A stretch of 64,000 nt of DNA, from the NCBI GenBank assembly GCA_002346645.1, contig DEAD01000001.1, forward strand, positions 62,001-126,000. The letters are read 5' to 3'. Below, one piece after another: positions 17,606 through 25,943 of the stretch. This stretch comes from Dehalococcoidia bacterium UBA2991. Its GTDB lineage: Bacteria; Chloroflexota; Dehalococcoidia; Tepidiformales; Tepidiformaceae. The translations under genes and the position numbers were made by a program. Below the pieces are notes generated by a model. That model ran no database searches, was not told the DNA's origin, and saw only the letters and a program-made list of their open reading frames with translations. The stretch's first letter is position 1, and each line of letters starts with the position of its first letter.

Positions 17606-18484
17606 TTCTCATATGCCGGCTGGCGAGCACTGCTGGCGCTGAGTCGCCTGATACCGCTTCCAATGCTCTGCGCAGCAGCAGGTGCGGTAGGAATCGCCCT
17701 GTTCTACTGCTGGCCGCAGGGGCGACATACGATGATGCGGAACTACGAACGGGTACTACCTTATTACACTTCCAGAGAACGCCTTCGCATAGCTCGTAAG
17801 TCCCTAGCGAACTATTGCCGATACATGGTCGAGTTCGCCTCCAGCGCTCAACTCTCACTGGAAGAGCGACTAGCAGTAGGAATGGAGACAAATGGATTCG
17901 AAGGGCTCGATCAGGGACTAGCTCGCGGTAAAGGGGCCCTGGTTGTACCCATGCATTTCGGAAACTGGGACTTGGGAGCAACGATCGCAGCAGCCCGCGG
18001 TTACTCCTTAACGGTCGTAGGAGAGACCTTCGGCCACTCTGGGCTGGATGACCTCGTGGTATCAGGAAGGGAGGCCCTTGGCGTAAGACTGGTGAAGATG
18101 GACCGAGTGGGACCATCCATAGTGAGATCACTTCGGCGGAACGAAATGGTGGCCGCACTGATCGATCGCCCTCTCAGCGAGGGAGGAGTGCGCGTCGACT
18201 TCTTTGGGGAAAAAGTGGAGGTACCCGCAGGACCAGCGCGGCTCGCGCTACGGACAGGAGCGGCAGTTGGAGCAGTGGCCTTCCCGAGGAGAGGAGCTGG
18301 GAGGATCGATGTTCTCTCAAACTTCGACCTAGACTTCGAACCAAGCGGGGATAGTGCTCATGATATTCCTGCACTCACACAAGCAATTATGAAAGCCCAT
18401 GAGGAATTCATACGGCAGGACCCGGAACAGTGGTATATGTTCCGCGAGTTTTGGGAACCACAAACTTCTACCGCAACATCCTAG
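17603..18484 (+). CDS. LpxL/PatA-like acyltransferase (probable phosphatidylinositol mannoside acyltransferase)
   Basis: A membrane-associated acyltransferase of the LpxL/HtrB superfamily: VVPMHFGNWDLGATIAAARG holds the catalytic H-x4-D (HFGNWD), followed by VGETFG, LIDRP, PAGPARLALRTGA and the terminal EQWYMFREFWEP. In Mycobacterium the equivalent PatA acylates PIM. The first ATG is 17663, but the family N-terminus (YAGWRALLALSRL) is encoded upstream, so I extend to a possible ACG at 17603 (293 residues) that has an excellent ribosome-binding site. The true start is unproven. It lies directly after ino1. Confidence 0.8.
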   Translation, partial: TFSYAGWRALLALSRLIPLPMLCAAAGAVGIALFYCWPQGRHTMMRNYERVLPYYTSRERLRIARKSLANYCRYMVEFASSAQLSLEERLAVGMETNGFEGLDQGLARGKGALVVPMHFGNWDLGATIAAARGYSLTVVGETFGHSGLDDLVVSGREALGVRLVKMDRVGPSIVRSLRRNEMVAALIDRPLSEGGVRVDFFGEKVEVPAGPARLALRTGAAVGAVAFPRRGAGRIDVLSNFDLDFEPSGDSAHDIPALTQAIMKAHEEFIRQDPEQWYMFREFWEPQTSTATS

Positions 18485-19353
18485 GGGCACTGACGCTGGC
18501 AGCGCTAAAACTAGCGTTGCCAGTGGCAGGACGCTTCCCTCGGCCAGCTTACGCACTCGCCCGGACAGCCGGATGGCTTGCGTGGCGGCTTAGACGAGGT
18601 GCACGGAGGCGAGTGACGAACAACCTGCTGCCAGCCTGCGGTGGAGACCACGCCCTGGCTATAGCTGCCTCGCAAAAGACATTTCAGAACATAGCCAGCT
18701 ACTACGTGGATCTCGCCACGCTCCCCTTCCGGAACGGCCCCACCTTTGAACAAGAGCACATTCGCCTGATGGGTCGGGAGCATCTTCCTGCGCTCTTAAA
18801 ACCTGGACCAGTACTCGTAGCGAGTGCCCACACTGGAAACCCAGAACTCGCCATGCTCGCCGTAACGCAACGGGGAAGGAGTTTGGTAGAGCTTGTGGAG
18901 CCATTATCACCACCAGCACTTAGTCGTGAGATGACACGGCTAAGAGAGTTCGCCGGCGGCAAAGTCGTGTATGCGGATTATCGAGGAACCCGTGAGGCTT
19001 TTCGCAAATTAAGGGCAGGAGGAATGGTCGCAGTAATGGCCGACCGTAATTTGGGACGCGGAGGCATCTGCACAAATCTCCTGGGACAAAAGGTTCTTCT
19101 TCCACGGGGACCTTGGGAGCTTGCCCGCCGTTCGGGTGCAACAGTGGTTCCGCTGTTCCTCTCACGGAATTTCGCAGATGATCAGACGGTGTGGATTGAA
19201 GAGCCCTTCACAGTACCTGGGGAGGGCGATCGAGACGAAGCCCTCAAGTCAGCAGCACAACACTGGGCAAACTTTTTCGGAACCCACTTGGAACGTGACG
19301 CAGGCCAGTGGACTGTTTTAGAAGCATTCTGGGAGACGCATTCCTGTGGGTAA
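18430..19353 (+). CDS. Second LpxL/PatA-like acyltransferase
   Basis: A paralogue of the gene before it. The expected catalytic motif is SAHTGNPELAM (H-x4-E variant), followed by VYADYRGTREAFRKLRAGG, VAVMADRNLGRGG, LPRGPWELARRSGA and the terminal GQWTVLEAFWE. The frame opens at GTG 18430, overlapping the first acyltransferase by 55 nt; family alignment suggests the protein really begins near 18490-18500, where CTG codons (and an ACG 5 nt after AGGGG) but no ATG occur. Its presence beside PatA suggests a second acylation step of the same lipid. Confidence 0.78.
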   Translation: MVYVPRVLGTTNFYRNILGALTLAALKLALPVAGRFPRPAYALARTAGWLAWRLRRGARRRVTNNLLPACGGDHALAIAASQKTFQNIASYYVDLATLPFRNGPTFEQEHIRLMGREHLPALLKPGPVLVASAHTGNPELAMLAVTQRGRSLVELVEPLSPPALSREMTRLREFAGGKVVYADYRGTREAFRKLRAGGMVAVMADRNLGRGGICTNLLGQKVLLPRGPWELARRSGATVVPLFLSRNFADDQTVWIEEPFTVPGEGDRDEALKSAAQHWANFFGTHLERDAGQWTVLEAFWETHSCG

Positions 19354-20080
19354 GGCAGACCTGCACATCCATACCCGCATCTCAGATGGGATGGCATCGG
19401 TTGAAACCATTCTTAACAGCGTAGAGCAGGCGGGAGAGCTCGATGTGATAGCTATCACGGACCACGAGGACGTGCGTGGGGGGTTAGAAGCACAGGAACT
19501 GGCAGCCAAACGAGGGCTGCAGGTAGAGGTAGTGCCAGGAGCAGAGGTGACAACGCGTCACGGACACCTGCTGGCGCTCTTTATAGAACGCACACCCCCA
19601 ATCTTCCGGTCAGTCGAAGCGACAATCGAGGCGGTCCACGCACAGGGGGGAATTGCTATCGCAGCACATCCTATGAGCTGGCTCACACGCTCTCTGAGCC
19701 AACGGACCATCGATCGGGTGGTTGCCAAGGGAGAGAAGGGCGTGATGTTCGATGCAATCGAGGCAAACCCAAGTCCAGCTGGCCAGGTTACGGCGCACAG
19801 GACAAAGGAACGCAACAAGACCCTCTGGCAACTGCCAATGTGCGGAGGAAGCGACTGCCATCACCTCCCACAACTTGGCACCGGCTGGACAGAATTTGAT
19901 GGAGGCACAGCCGAGGAGCTACGTAAAGCACTCGCCTCAGGAGCAGTGAGTGCCGGTAATGCCCAGTCGCCCTCACTACGAGAAATTGGGCTACGGCAAG
20001 CTGTACTGGGTTTGGCATGGGGGTTCTCAGCAACGCCCCGTAAGATGGTGCGTCGAGGGACTTGGGTTAGCGGACGTTGA
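19346..20080 (+). CDS. PHP-domain metal-dependent phosphoesterase
   Basis: A 244-residue PHP-family protein: KADLHIHTRISDG (metal ligands H-x-H), AITDHEDVRGG, VVPGAEVTTRHGHLLAL, IAAHPMSW and CGGSDCHHL near the end give the full set of metal-binding motifs. GTG start 19346 overlaps the preceding stop by 8 nt. Known PHP proteins include histidinol-phosphate phosphatase and nucleoside bisphosphate phosphatases. In this operon it could be the phosphatase that turns phosphatidylinositol phosphate into phosphatidylinositol (inference from context). Confidence 0.85.
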   Translation: MGKADLHIHTRISDGMASVETILNSVEQAGELDVIAITDHEDVRGGLEAQELAAKRGLQVEVVPGAEVTTRHGHLLALFIERTPPIFRSVEATIEAVHAQGGIAIAAHPMSWLTRSLSQRTIDRVVAKGEKGVMFDAIEANPSPAGQVTAHRTKERNKTLWQLPMCGGSDCHHLPQLGTGWTEFDGGTAEELRKALASGAVSAGNAQSPSLREIGLRQAVLGLAWGFSATPRKMVRRGTWVSGR

Positions 20081-21225
20081 GGATCGCACTTGTTTCGCCA
20101 TACGACTGGTCCGTTCCAAGTGGTGTTAACAGCCACATTGGACAATTAGGTCAACGATTTCGCCAGTGGGGTCACGAGGTCACGATTCTAGCGCCCGCCT
20201 CAAATCCAGAAGAAGCAAAAGCGGACTGCGTAGTCATGGGGCGCCCCCGATCTATACCAGTGAGCGGATCCCTAGCACGCATTAGCTTCTCGTGGAGAGG
20301 GCGAGCTATTGAAAATCTGCTGACAGAAGGCGCCTTCGAAATTGTCCACCTTCACGAACCCTTGATGCCATTACTGACATACCAGGTACTACGCCACTCA
20401 CAGGCCACGAATGTAGGAACTTTTCATGCAGCAAAAGAGGGGGGCAACCGCTTCTATGGCTACACGCGCCCCCTTATTCAGCGGTGGTTTCGGCAGCTCG
20501 ATGGGAAGATTGCTGTCTCCCCATCAGCATCAAAATTGGTTGGGCGTTACTTTCCTGGATACTTCAATCTGATTCCCAACGGCATCGACTTCGAACACTT
20601 TTCGGGGGATCACAAACCCCTGCCAGAGTTCGACGATGGGTACTTCAACCTACTTTTTGTAGGACGTCCCGAAAAGCGCAAGGGACTCAAATATGCCTTG
20701 GGGGCCTTCCGTCGGATCCACAAAGCAGACCCTCGTAGCCGACTAATCGTAGTAGGGGGAGGCAGCTTCGAACGATACAAGAGGATCATAGGTCCTGAAG
20801 AGAACGTCGTTTTCCGTTCAAACGTGCCCTACGCCGAACTCCCCCGATACCACCGCAGTGCCGATGTCTTCTGCTCCCCCGCAACAGGAAACGAGAGCCA
20901 GGGCATCGCACTGATGGAAGCGATGGCAGCCAAACTGCCCGTGGTAGCCAGCAACATAGAAGGATTCGCAGGTGTGATTACAAATGAAATCAATGGACTG
21001 CTCGTTCCTCCCAAAGATGACGTGGCGCTCGCAGAGGCTATCCTGCGCTTACGAGACAACCCAAACCTGTACGAGGCCCTAGCTGAACAAGGGCAGGCGC
21101 AGGCCGCCCGCTACAGTTGGGAGAGTGTGGCGAGGAGAGTATTGGCGTACTACGAACGCTTGCTCCAGGAGCGGGGGCAGGTAGCAGCCTCGCAAGGAAC
21201 ACAGCGGGAGCCAACGAGGGCGTGA
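20077..21225 (+). CDS. pimA: GT4 glycosyltransferase, PimA-like phosphatidylinositol mannosyltransferase
   Basis: A 382-residue GT-B glycosyltransferase. The N-terminus MRIALVSPYDWSVPSGVNSH and LGQRFRQWGHEVTILAP are diagnostic of the PimA group; the C-terminal half has LLFVGRPEKRKGLKYAL, the DVFCSPATGNESQGIALMEA nucleotide-sugar motif (E-x7-E) and LPVVASNIEGF. PimA adds mannose from GDP-mannose to PI on the inner membrane face. The TTG start at 20077 overlaps the PHP stop by 4 nt. The donor and acceptor are inferred; the linkage to ino1, PatA-like and PIP-synthase-like genes strengthens the call. Confidence 0.88.
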   Translation: MRIALVSPYDWSVPSGVNSHIGQLGQRFRQWGHEVTILAPASNPEEAKADCVVMGRPRSIPVSGSLARISFSWRGRAIENLLTEGAFEIVHLHEPLMPLLTYQVLRHSQATNVGTFHAAKEGGNRFYGYTRPLIQRWFRQLDGKIAVSPSASKLVGRYFPGYFNLIPNGIDFEHFSGDHKPLPEFDDGYFNLLFVGRPEKRKGLKYALGAFRRIHKADPRSRLIVVGGGSFERYKRIIGPEENVVFRSNVPYAELPRYHRSADVFCSPATGNESQGIALMEAMAAKLPVVASNIEGFAGVITNEINGLLVPPKDDVALAEAILRLRDNPNLYEALAEQGQAQAARYSWESVARRVLAYYERLLQERGQVAASQGTQREPTRA

Positions 21226-21836
21226 GTAACCAACGTTTTAGAATCCTGCCCGAACGCATCCCAGCTAGGGTGAGCGTTGCTATCGGAAAGTCCATCGGCC
21301 GCCTCGGCATCACACCAAACATGATCACATTGGTAGGAGCCATGGGAAGCGGCTTGGCAGCATGGTTGATCCTTGAAGAGCAGCTACTGCTAGCCGGAGC
21401 AGTATTTCTGGGTTTCAGCGCGTTGGATTTCGTAGACGGAGCAGTAGCTAGGGCGACCGGACAGGCCACCCCATACGGGGCTTTCCTCGATTCCGTAATG
21501 GATCGCGTAGGTGAAGCACTCGTGATAGCAGCCTGCATCTGGTATTTCGCAGAGAGAGGAGAAGACCTCCAGGCGGGCTTCGCGTTCACCTCTCTGTTCG
21601 GCAGCATAGCGGTGAGCTATGTACGAGCCCGTGGGGAGGCACTGGGAGTGCGGACAAAGGATGGGATGTTCCGACGTCAGGAGCGGGTATTGCTGCTAGG
21701 CATCGGCTTGCTTGCCAATGGTCTAACGGTCGTGATCATTATTTTGGCGGTGATGACAAACGCTACAGCGCTTCAGCGCTGGGGCATCATTGGAAAAGAG
21801 CTACGGAAAAAGGACCAAGAGATTACGGACGCCTAA
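21222..21836 (+). CDS. pgsA: CDP-alcohol phosphatidyltransferase, PIP-synthase type
   Basis: A 204-residue membrane enzyme with the full CDP-alcohol phosphotransferase signature DFVDGAVAR-x8-G-x3-D-x3-D (D2xxDG2xxAR...G...D...D). The following SYVRARGEALGVRTKDG and FRRQERVLLLGIG resemble actinobacterial phosphatidylinositol phosphate synthase (PgsA1), which joins inositol-3-phosphate to CDP-diacylglycerol. The GTG start at 21222 overlaps the pimA-like stop by 4 nt; the longer open frame upstream is not used. About five membrane helices. It closes the PI/PIM-like operon and is convergent with the next gene. Confidence 0.88.
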   Translation: MSNQRFRILPERIPARVSVAIGKSIGRLGITPNMITLVGAMGSGLAAWLILEEQLLLAGAVFLGFSALDFVDGAVARATGQATPYGAFLDSVMDRVGEALVIAACIWYFAERGEDLQAGFAFTSLFGSIAVSYVRARGEALGVRTKDGMFRRQERVLLLGIGLLANGLTVVIIILAVMTNATALQRWGIIGKELRKKDQEITDA

Positions 21837-23356
21837 TCAGAAGAAGGCCCCCATTCATCAAACTCTGCTTTGGATTCTGATGGAGATTCCAAGCCGGGAG
21901 GCTCTTTGGTTGGCGAATTAGCGCCGAGGCTAGACTTACGGGACAGGCTTACCGATGACACAGCAGCAGGCAGGCCCTCGCCTTCTGTAGCTTCGGGCTT
22001 TTGCCTCCGGTTACCTAGCATGACGGAGAGCAGAAAGACACCGGTAGCGAAAAGTCCAAGGATTGCGGCGCCAGCTATAAAGCCAAGAGCAACTTTGCTG
22101 ATTTCACGCCCACCTCCACTGCTAGTGGAAATAGCCTGCCCAGGATTGGGGTTTGGAGGCACCGTGGACTGGGATCCATCCGACTGGGGAGTGGACTCTC
22201 GAGTTGCTTCCGATTGCTCCCGGCCGGGCGTAGCAGCAGGTGAAGGTTTCCGGGAAAGACCGTGATGGACACGAAACTCATTCTCGAACTCATCCAAAGT
22301 CCAGCCATAGACAATCTCAATCGCCTTATCGAAGCGGTTGCCTTCCTTGATGGTGGCGAAAAGACGGGCAAACTCAGCCTCTCCGCCAGTATCTATAAGA
22401 AAGCGAACCATCTGGTAGGACTGTCCGTAGTAGAGACCCACCTTATTAGGATTCGTATTGCCCCCTATCATCGTTCGAAAGGGGATGAGTTGATCTCTGA
22501 TGGCGGCAATCTCGAAAGGATCTAAAAAGCCATCTCCGGGCTCCGTCTGAGAATAGACAGCAGTACCTTCATCAAGCCAGGAAGGTACCTGGCCGAGGCC
22601 ACTCTCTCCGGCAGCCTTAGTAAGGATGTGAGTGAACTCGTGGCGAAGCGTGTCACTACGGTCTCGCGTGCCGCAGCTGCGGTCGATCAAGAAGATGATG
22701 TTTATCGCGACCTGACTGCCGCAAAGAACAGTAGCAGCGTCGTACACCTCACTCCGCCTAGGCTGTGCTTCTTCAAGATCTGATTCGTTAGCAAACAGGA
22801 CAGCTATCACAGGAACGACCTCGAGCTCCGTTTGGAGGAGCTTTCCCATACGCTGGTAGGTACGCTTCCCATCTTCGAGAAACCGAAGAGCAGTACTCTC
22901 CTGGTTTCCGTGATAGTAGACCCGCATGAAGTCATTACTAACGCTCTGCCACTCTTTTCCAGGGGGCAGATAAACGTAGCTGGCCTCATCGCTCACAACG
23001 GCAGTGCCATCAGCAAGCGTTAATTCCCAGTAGTAGACAAGTTCACTACCGACAGGGATGAACCCGAGCGTCCCAGTAGGGACCCGAACCACCAACTGAA
23101 TATCCCCATTAGCAATGACCTGAAACGATTCGGGCTTCGCCCGAGCAAGGGTTCCAGCTCCAGTGACACGGTAACGAAGCGTGACATCTGTTACCTCGTC
23201 GGGAACCGATGCTACGAGTCTGAAATACAGGAATTGTGGGAATTCATTTTCGATAGTAGTCGAAAAACTTGGAGACTGAGCTAACGAGCTCGCCGGGAAC
23301 CCAACCAAAAGGCCAACAAGGAAGCCAACCAGAGGCAGGAGGACTGCCCGCCTCAT
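21833..23356 (-). CDS. Secreted/membrane-anchored gluzincin (peptidase MA-like) protein
   Basis: 507 residues. An N-terminal signal peptide (RRAVLLPLVGFLVGLLVGFP) is followed by a beta-rich domain, then a zinc-metallopeptidase core with RHEFTHILT (HExxH) and third ligand in VPSWLDEGTAVYSQ, as in the peptidase MA family. A Ser/Pro-rich linker precedes one transmembrane helix (VALGFIAGAAILGLFATGVF, ~420-440) and a cytoplasmic tail. It is likely an envelope-attached protease facing outward; no substrate can be named. ATG start overlaps the prfB stop by 4 nt. Confidence 0.85.
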   Translation of the reverse strand: MRRAVLLPLVGFLVGLLVGFPASSLAQSPSFSTTIENEFPQFLYFRLVASVPDEVTDVTLRYRVTGAGTLARAKPESFQVIANGDIQLVVRVPTGTLGFIPVGSELVYYWELTLADGTAVVSDEASYVYLPPGKEWQSVSNDFMRVYYHGNQESTALRFLEDGKRTYQRMGKLLQTELEVVPVIAVLFANESDLEEAQPRRSEVYDAATVLCGSQVAINIIFLIDRSCGTRDRSDTLRHEFTHILTKAAGESGLGQVPSWLDEGTAVYSQTEPGDGFLDPFEIAAIRDQLIPFRTMIGGNTNPNKVGLYYGQSYQMVRFLIDTGGEAEFARLFATIKEGNRFDKAIEIVYGWTLDEFENEFRVHHGLSRKPSPAATPGREQSEATRESTPQSDGSQSTVPPNPNPGQAISTSSGGGREISKVALGFIAGAAILGLFATGVFLLSVMLGNRRQKPEATEGEGLPAAVSSVSLSRKSSLGANSPTKEPPGLESPSESKAEFDEWGPSSD

Positions 23357-24457
23357 GCCTCTTCCCCAACTCGGGCACGAAGGTAAGACGCCATCAGGTC
23401 GTCAAGGTCACCATCCAGCACTGCAGCCGTATTGCTGGTTTCGAACTCAGTCCGATGATCCTTGACCAATTTATAGGGGTGGAGCACGTAGCTTCGAATC
23501 TGATTTCCCCAGCCCATATCTATGTGTTTACCTTTGAGACGAGCTCTCTCCTCCTCCTGGGCGAGCAATTCCCGCTCGAGAAGGCGGGCCTCAAGAACTT
23601 TCATGGCACTGGTGCGATTGCGATGCTGGGATCTTTCGTTCTGGCAGGTGACCACGATTCCCGTTGGTATGTGCGTGATACGAATCGCGGTGGAGTTCTT
23701 CTGGACATTTTGCCCACCGTGACCACTCGCGCGAAAAACATCGACACGTATTTCATCTGGACTAATTTCGATCTCGTTGTTGGAGGTAACTTCTGGCATA
23801 ACCTCAACCTTGGCAAAGCTGGTGTGCCGAGCATGAGCAGCGTCAAAAGGGGAAAGCCGGACGAGGCGATGGACGCCTCTCTCGCTGGCAAGGTAGCCAA
23901 AGGCTAAAGGCCCCCTCACCTCGACAGTCGTACTCTTAATTCCAGCCTCCTCGCCTTCCGTAGTATCTAGAACCTCAGTGGAATAGCCGTGCGCTTCAGA
24001 CCAACGCAGGTACATTCGCAAGAGCATCTCCGCCCAATCCTGTGACTCAGTTCCCCCAGCTCCCGCGTGAATCGCGAGGATAGCATCACGCTGGTCGTAT
24101 TCCCCTGAGAGCTGTAGCTCAAATTCAAGCCGTTCTAGCTCACCCTCAAGGCCAAGCAGCTCCCCGGAGGCCTGTTCTGCAAAGGAATCATCATCTTCAG
24201 CGATTGCAAGCTCGAGTAACTCCACTTGGTCCCGCGCCCGTCCTTCCAGACCACGCCATGTCTCGACGCGTTCTCTCAAGACAGAGATCTCCTGCATTAC
24301 GACTCGAGCCATGTCCGAGTCATCCCAAAAGGACGCCTCTGAGGATTGCGTCTCCAGCTCTGTTAGTCGCTCTTCTGCTACGGAGAGGTCAAAGCCGCAC
24401 CAACGTGTCAGAGATGCGCAGGAGCAGATCGCGAGCCTGGCTTAGCAACTGGTGCAT
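23353..24457 (-). CDS. prfB: Peptide chain release factor 2 with programmed +1 frameshift
   Basis: RF2 releases peptides at UGA/UAA stops. The main frame (from ~24390) contains GGQ (ASGHGGQNVQKNSTAIR), the stop-recognition region ASERGVHRLVRLSPFD, and the RSQHRNRTSAMKVL segment. The N-terminus is in another frame: ATG 24457 begins MHQLLSQARD, reads 22 codons to CTT (24394-24392) and meets in-frame TGA (24391-24389); a +1 shift at CTT-TGA-C joins DLSVAEERL and the family-typical SFWDDSDMARV. Total 367 residues, the normal RF2 length. GGTG 3 nt before CTT could act as the stimulatory Shine-Dalgarno. Low RF2 thus raises its own synthesis. Confidence 0.95.
24389..24402 (-). promoter_or_regulatory. 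prfB programmed frameshift site
   Basis: The sequence GGTG-CGG-CTT-TGA-C on the minus strand: slippery CTT, in-frame TGA stop, C as the weak stop context, and an SD-like GGTG 3 nt upstream, the same spacing as in E. coli prfB. Both flanking reading frames match RF2 across the junction. Confidence 0.93.
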
Positions 24458-24489
24458 GACATCAGTGTCCCAAGGAATGCGATGAGAGG

Positions 24490-25377
24490 CTAGCGAAGGT
24501 TCGCTAAACGGGCAGCACGGACAGTGTTTTCGAGCAACATAGCAATCGTCATCGGACCAACTCCACCAGGAACCTTTGTAATATTCCCAGCAACGTCGGC
24601 AACGCTATCGAAATCCACATCGCCAATTAGACGCCACCCTCTCTTTCGGGAAGCATCATCGATCCGGTTAGTACCTACGTCGATCACTGTTGCACCGGGC
24701 TTCACCATGTCTCCAGTTACTGTGTTTGGACATCCCGCAGCAACTACAAGGATGTCGGCAGTTCGGGTATGGGCGGCAAGATCGGTGGTACCGGTATGAC
24801 AGAGCGTCACGGTAGCATTCGCCCCAGAAGCCTTATTTGCCAGAAGAACAGCCAGCGGCCTCCCCACCAGCGAAGAACGTCCCACAACGACTGCATGGGC
24901 CCCAGCAGGGTCAATACCAGAGCGAGCTATCAAGTGCATAACCCCTTTGGGGGTGCAAGGAATAGGCCCACTAGTTTCACCAAGTAGAAGGCGACCAAGA
25001 TTAGAGGGATGCAGTCCGTCGACATCCTTTGCGGGTTCGATGGCATCCAGAACAGCTCGCTCGTCAAGATGTTCAGAGAGAGGGAGCTGCTGGAGAATTG
25101 CATGGAATCGATTATCGGCATTGAGTGCTGCAATGCGTTCCAGTAATTCTTGTTGAGAGATGGTCGCAGGAAGACGGATAGTCTTTGAAAAAATCCCGAT
25201 TTCGGCGCAGGCCGCAGCCTTGGCTGTAACGTAGCTAACAGAGCCCGGGTCATCACCTACAAGAACAACCGCAAGGCCGGGAGTCACGCCAGTGGAAGCC
25301 AGTTCAGAGACTTCACCAGCAAGATTGACACGGAGCTCTGCGGCGATGACCCGTCCGTCGATGATTGTGGCAGTCAT
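24490..25377 (-). CDS. folD: Bifunctional methylenetetrahydrofolate dehydrogenase/cyclohydrolase
   Basis: A 295-residue FolD interconverting 5,10-methylene-THF, methenyl-THF and 10-formyl-THF. It has GDDPGSVSYVTAKAAAC (catalytic Y-x3-K), LPLSEHLDERAVLDAI, PAKDVDGLHPSNLGRL, VVVGRSSLVGRP (NADP-binding) and VPGGVGPMTIAMLLENT. I prefer ATG 25377 over TTG 25383. It lies 33 nt upstream of the prfB start and is divergent from acpS. It is the only classical folate enzyme in the window, and supports an active folate pool relevant to the CADD-family gene at 35 kb. Confidence 0.96.
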   Translation of the reverse strand: MTATIIDGRVIAAELRVNLAGEVSELASTGVTPGLAVVLVGDDPGSVSYVTAKAAACAEIGIFSKTIRLPATISQQELLERIAALNADNRFHAILQQLPLSEHLDERAVLDAIEPAKDVDGLHPSNLGRLLLGETSGPIPCTPKGVMHLIARSGIDPAGAHAVVVGRSSLVGRPLAVLLANKASGANATVTLCHTGTTDLAAHTRTADILVVAAGCPNTVTGDMVKPGATVIDVGTNRIDDASRKRGWRLIGDVDFDSVADVAGNITKVPGGVGPMTIAMLLENTVRAARLANLR

Positions 25378-25418
25378 AGTCAAAGGGTACGGGTCAGGCG
25401 AGGGAAAGAGCGAGGGGC

Positions 25419-25424
25419 TAGGAT
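25419..25424 (+). promoter_or_regulatory. Candidate -10 element, possibly leaderless acpS
   Basis: TAGGAT followed by 6 nt and then ATG 25431. The AGGA inside it could alternatively serve as a weak ribosome-binding site, so leaderless initiation is only one reading. Confidence 0.35.
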
Positions 25425-25430
25425 CATGAT

Positions 25431-25877
25431 ATGACTCGCAAATATGCGCATGGCATCGACATTATCGAAATCGCACGCGTAAAGGCAGTACTCGACCGAC
25501 ACGGCGAACGCTTCCTAAAGCGGGTGTTTACCGATGACGAAGTCAGCCATTGTCGTGGACGTGTTCCAGAACTCGCGGCCCGCTTTGCCGCAAAAGAAGC
25601 AGTGATGAAGGCACTAGGTACTGGAGTGCGAGGGGTCGGGTGGCGCGACATCGAGATTCTACCAAACCGACGGGGGAAACCATTGGTGTTCCTCTACCAC
25701 CGAGGCGCAAAAAGGGCGGATAAGATCGAGCTAAAGGGACTAGACATTAGCCTCACCCACTCAAAGGAATTCGCCATAGCCTCTGTGGTAGGAGAACGGG
25801 CGCTAACAGAAATGGAAGATACGCCCCGCATAGGAGAGGCTGCACAAAGGCTAGTACGCGAGGAAGGCCTGCGATGA
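25431..25877 (+). CDS. acpS: Holo-[acyl-carrier-protein] synthase
   Basis: Transfers 4'-phosphopantetheine from CoA to ACP. Residues 8-14 HGIDIIEI carry the Mg-binding Asp; FTDDEVSHCRGR and ARFAAKEAVMKALGTG are the second signature; GLDISLTHSKEFAIASVV is the third. At 148 residues it is longer than usual (~125) because of a charged C-terminal tail. It precedes nnrE/nnrD and fabF, and fits with the fatty-acid gene fabF downstream. Confidence 0.94.
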   Translation: MTRKYAHGIDIIEIARVKAVLDRHGERFLKRVFTDDEVSHCRGRVPELAARFAAKEAVMKALGTGVRGVGWRDIEILPNRRGKPLVFLYHRGAKRADKIELKGLDISLTHSKEFAIASVVGERALTEMEDTPRIGEAAQRLVREEGLR

Positions 25878-25943
25878 ACCCTGGGGAAAGCCCCGTTACC
25901 GTAACTATCAACTCGTACCTGGACCAGATTGGGGGTTGGCCAT

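Noticed and set aside
17612..17641. ATG 17612 as the start of the PatA-like gene
   Set aside because: It is in the wrong frame and meets TGA after nine codons.
24389..24391. In-frame TGA of prfB considered as a selenocysteine codon because selB is present
   Set aside because: The protein frame changes across it and the CTT-TGA-C context is the classical RF2 frameshift; no SECIS-like stem follows.
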